Positions 5,330 through 7,290 of a stretch of 7,290 nt of DNA are shown one piece after another. Position 1 is the stretch's first letter. Each line of letters starts with the position of its first letter. Both the position numbers and the translations under genes were made by a program. This DNA is from Phyllobacteriaceae bacterium. GTDB taxonomy: Bacteria; Pseudomonadota; Alphaproteobacteria; Rhizobiales; Rhizobiaceae. The stretch covers positions 14,939 through 22,228 of the forward strand of contig JAHEGF010000005.1 in assembly GCA_024645155.1 (NCBI GenBank). The letters run 5' to 3'. The notes under the pieces are model-generated. The model was not told where the DNA came from, made no database searches, and saw only the letters and a list, made by a program, of their open reading frames with translations.

Positions 5330-6646
5330 TCACCTGATACCCGGTGTGCCGTCAAACTTGCGATCAAGCCCGTCCCAGCAATCGATATAGTCGTCCTGCA
5401 GGGTTTCAAGCTCAGCGGCAAACCTGGTCAATTGCTGGGGATAACGCGTCTCGAACATGAAGGCCATCGTATTGTCGAGCTTGACCGGCTTCAACTCCGC
5501 CTGTGTCGCTTTCTCGTATCCGCCAAGGTCCGGTCCATGCGGCAGCATCATGTTGTGAAGGCTCATGCCGCCCGGCACAAAACCCTCTTCCTTTGCATCA
5601 TACTGGCCATGGATCAGCCCCATGAACTCGCTCATGATGTTGCGGTGGTACCACGGTGGCCGGAAAGTATGTTCGGCTACCATCCATCGTGGCGGGAATA
5701 TCACAAAATCCACATTCGCGGTGCCCGCCTCATCAGTTGGTGCGGTAAGCACGGTAAAGATTGACGGGTCCGGATGATCGAACAGGATAGCACCGACCGG
5801 CGAGAAGGTTTTCAGATCATATTTGAACGGTGCATAGTTGCCATGCCAGGCAACCACATCGATCGGTGAATGACCGATTTCGGTGATATAGAATTTGCCG
5901 CACCACTTGATATGAACCCGGCACGGCGTTTCCTTGTCTTCGAAAGCGGCAACCGGTGTTTTGAAATCCCTCGGATTGGCAAGGCAGTTGGCTCCGATCG
6001 GACCCCGGTCGGGCAAGGTGAACTTGGCGCCGTAATTTTCGCAGACATAGCCCCGCGCCGCGGTTCCCGGTCCAGCCGCCAATGTAACCTTGAACATCAT
6101 ACCGCGAGGCACGAGGCAGATTTCCGACGGCTCAACCTCCATGATGCCCATTTCGGTAACGACCGAAATCGTCCCCGTTTCCGGGACAATCAGCAATTCG
6201 CCATCGGCGTTGAAAAAGTAATCATCGGCCATATCGTCGTTGCAGACATAGACATGAGCAGCCATACCGACCTGCGTCTGGACATCGCCGGCTGTGGTAA
6301 CGGTTCGCATGCCGGAAAGAAAATTTGTCTTTGTTTTCGGAATCGGCACCGGATCCCAGCGCAGCTGACCAAGCGGCAGCGAATGATCATCGAGGCACGG
6401 CGCCGATTTCCATTCCGGATAGGAAATAGCCGAAAACCGCCTGGTATGGCGTACACTGGGTCTGATCCGGTAAAGCCATGACCGCTCATTCGTGCCACGC
6501 GGTGCGGTGAATGGCGAACCGGACAATTGTTCGGCATAAAGACCGTAGTTGCACTTTTGCGGGCTGTTTTGACCTTGTGGTAGTGCGCCTGGCAACGATT
6601 CCGTTTCAAAATCGTTGCCAAACCCCGGCATATAGAGGAGCTTCAT
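5330..6646 (-). CDS. hmgA: Homogentisate 1,2-dioxygenase
   Basis: A 438-residue non-haem Fe(II) dioxygenase that opens homogentisate to maleylacetoacetate with O2. The sequence is strongly conserved, from the opening YMPGFGNDFETE to the active-site segment. The iron ligands are H334 (FRPPWYHRN), E340 (MSEFMGLI) and H370 (LPHGPD), and the likely catalytic base is H291 (DHPDPSIFTVLTAP). All four sit one residue before the human HGD numbering (335, 341, 371, 292), and the length is full for the family. ATG at 6646 is preferred over the GTG at 6655: GGTGA lies 5 bases before the ATG, and MKLLYMPGFGN is the normal start. It is the first gene of the minus-strand unit, facing the MarR gene across 77 bases, so control by that regulator is likely. 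Confidence 0.97.
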   Translation of the reverse strand: MKLLYMPGFGNDFETESLPGALPQGQNSPQKCNYGLYAEQLSGSPFTAPRGTNERSWLYRIRPSVRHTRRFSAISYPEWKSAPCLDDHSLPLGQLRWDPVPIPKTKTNFLSGMRTVTTAGDVQTQVGMAAHVYVCNDDMADDYFFNADGELLIVPETGTISVVTEMGIMEVEPSEICLVPRGMMFKVTLAAGPGTAARGYVCENYGAKFTLPDRGPIGANCLANPRDFKTPVAAFEDKETPCRVHIKWCGKFYITEIGHSPIDVVAWHGNYAPFKYDLKTFSPVGAILFDHPDPSIFTVLTAPTDEAGTANVDFVIFPPRWMVAEHTFRPPWYHRNIMSEFMGLIHGQYDAKEEGFVPGGMSLHNMMLPHGPDLGGYEKATQAELKPVKLDNTMAFMFETRYPQQLTRFAAELETLQDDYIDCWDGLDRKFDGTPGIR

Positions 6647-6723
6647 GGAGATCACCGTTGTTCATTTTTGTATTTTGTTGAAGACGAAACAAATAATTTT
6701 GTAACCATCAAGCGGAATTCTAC
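6647..6723. promoter_or_regulatory. Divergent hmgA / marR control region
   Basis: This 77-base AT-rich gap must hold the promoters for hmgA (leftward) and for marR-maiA (rightward). It contains TTTGTT (6674-6679) with its inverted copy AACAAA (6688-6693), 8 bases apart. TTTTGTA occurs at 6666-6672 and again at 6697-6703, 31 bases (about three helical turns) apart. The element shared with the VOC gene is at 6698-6712. I could not pick a convincing -35/-10 pair for either direction. Confidence 0.7.
6698..6712 (-). promoter_or_regulatory. Shared 15-base upstream element, copy 2 (hmgA)
   Basis: Minus-strand CTTGATGGTTACAAA, one base different from the copy before the VOC gene (1057-1071), in the same orientation and 51 bases before the hmgA ATG. 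TTG/CAA arms enclose a 7-base centre. It is a candidate operator for the MarR protein encoded next to it, or a common promoter element. Confidence 0.5.
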
Positions 6724-7203
6724 ATGCAAACACGCGCGCAATCCAAAGATCCCAGAAAAAGTGATGAGCCGGCCTTGCGGCTCGAGGATTTCATTCCCTA
6801 TAGGCTCAATCGCGCTTCCGAAGCGGTTAGCCGCCGATTTTCACGTGTTTACCGTGACCGCTATGGAATGACACGCCCGGAATGGCGGGCATTTGCCACA
6901 ATCGGGCAATTCGGCACCATCACCGCAACCGAAATCGGCAGGCACTCTTCGATGCACAAGACCAAGGTGAGCCGGGCGGTACTGGCGCTTGAAAAGCGCG
7001 CCTGGCTCGTTCGCAACACGGACCCAAACGACCGCCGGATCGAGCACCTCAGCCTGACCGCCGCTGGCCGATCAGCCTATAGCGACATGGTGTCCATCGC
7101 CAGGGAGTTTGAAAACCGGATGATGTCCGCACTTGGCGCGCAATCGGCAAACATGCTTGCAAATGCACTCGATGCGCTCGAACGCACCGGTGATACCGGT
7201 TGA
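6724..7203 (+). CDS. MarR-family transcriptional regulator
   Basis: A 159-residue regulator. The winged helix-turn-helix is clear: MTRPEWRAFATIGQFG (49-64), then TATEIGRHSSMHKTKVSRAV (67-86) containing the recognition helix, and the wing with the family's DRR signature (DPNDRRIEHLSLT, 100-112). Flanking helices (about 20-47 and 118-155) would form the dimer interface. MarR proteins usually repress neighbouring operons until a small, often aromatic, ligand binds. Divergence from hmgA and co-orientation with maiA make homogentisate or an upstream aromatic acid the likely ligand; this is inference. The ATG at 6724 has AGCGGA 7 bases upstream. The first 18 residues are polar and probably disordered. 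Confidence 0.93.
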   Translation: MQTRAQSKDPRKSDEPALRLEDFIPYRLNRASEAVSRRFSRVYRDRYGMTRPEWRAFATIGQFGTITATEIGRHSSMHKTKVSRAVLALEKRAWLVRNTDPNDRRIEHLSLTAAGRSAYSDMVSIAREFENRMMSALGAQSANMLANALDALERTGDTG

Positions 7204-7235
7204 ACACTGCCAATGCCAGCAAGCGGAGCCGCCCC

Positions 7236-7290
7236 ATGCAACCTGTCACTCTTCACAACTATTTCAGAAGTTCCACATCGTACCGGGTGC
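7236..7290 (+). CDS. maiA: Maleylacetoacetate isomerase, first 18 codons (cut by window end)
   Basis: The 18 residues visible, MQPVTLHNYFRSSTSYRV, match the start of zeta-class glutathione transferases. These open with a YFRSS-x-SYRVR pattern whose serine region binds glutathione at the active site. The enzyme isomerises maleylacetoacetate to fumarylacetoacetate, precisely the step missing between HmgA and the FAH-family protein in this window. The ATG at 7236 has GGAG (7225-7228) 7 bases upstream and lies 32 bases after the marR stop, so the two genes are probably cotranscribed. The 3' part is outside the window. The identification rests on a short but characteristic segment and on pathway context. 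Confidence 0.85.
   Translation, partial: MQPVTLHNYFRSSTSYRV

Noticed and set aside
5870..6481. Long plus-strand open frame opposite hmgA (203 codons)
   Set aside because: It is antisense to a highly conserved enzyme gene, its product shows no recognisable domain, and its composition is that of a complementary-strand shadow.
1..7290. Mobile elements, CRISPR repeats, tRNA or rRNA genes
   Set aside because: I saw no transposase or integrase frame, no regularly spaced repeat array, and no cloverleaf or rRNA-like stretch.

Overview
The window looks like a chromosomal segment of an alphaproteobacterium. That assignment is an inference from the style of the proteins, the moderate GC content and the gene order; no taxonomic marker is present. 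It carries a nearly complete lower homogentisate pathway, the end of phenylalanine/tyrosine and hydroxyphenylacetate catabolism, arranged as two divergent units around a MarR-type regulator.

Layout: (1) 4-378, plus strand, the end of an unrelated YggT-like membrane protein gene. (2) 392-425, a strong intrinsic terminator read from the minus strand, closing everything to its right. (3) 452-6646, seven minus-strand genes which, in transcription order (right to left), are: homogentisate 1,2-dioxygenase (hmgA), a short-type fumarylacetoacetate hydrolase, a metallo-beta-lactamase-fold protein with a degenerate metal site, a two-helix membrane protein, an MhpA-like FAD aromatic-ring monooxygenase, a DUF2783 small protein and a VOC-fold protein. 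(4) 6647-6723, the divergent control region. (5) 6724-7203, plus strand, the MarR regulator. (6) 7236-7290, plus strand, the first 18 codons of maleylacetoacetate isomerase (maiA), cut by the window edge.

HmgA opens the homogentisate ring to maleylacetoacetate, MaiA isomerises it to fumarylacetoacetate, and the FAH-family enzyme splits that to fumarate and acetoacetate. No 4-hydroxyphenylpyruvate dioxygenase is visible. The FAD monooxygenase could instead supply homogentisate by hydroxylating a monohydroxylated aromatic acid, with 3- or 4-hydroxyphenylacetate as the obvious guesses. The MBL-fold, membrane, DUF2783 and VOC proteins have no assigned role here, and they are the undescribed part of the cluster.

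Tight junctions (ATGA overlap, TAGAGATG, TGAGACGATG) make fah-MBL-membrane protein and monooxygenase-DUF2783 look translationally coupled. A 15-base sequence (14/15 identical) lies 50-51 bases upstream of both the hmgA start and the VOC start, in the same orientation. This suggests one regulator, possibly the MarR protein, controls both ends of the cluster.
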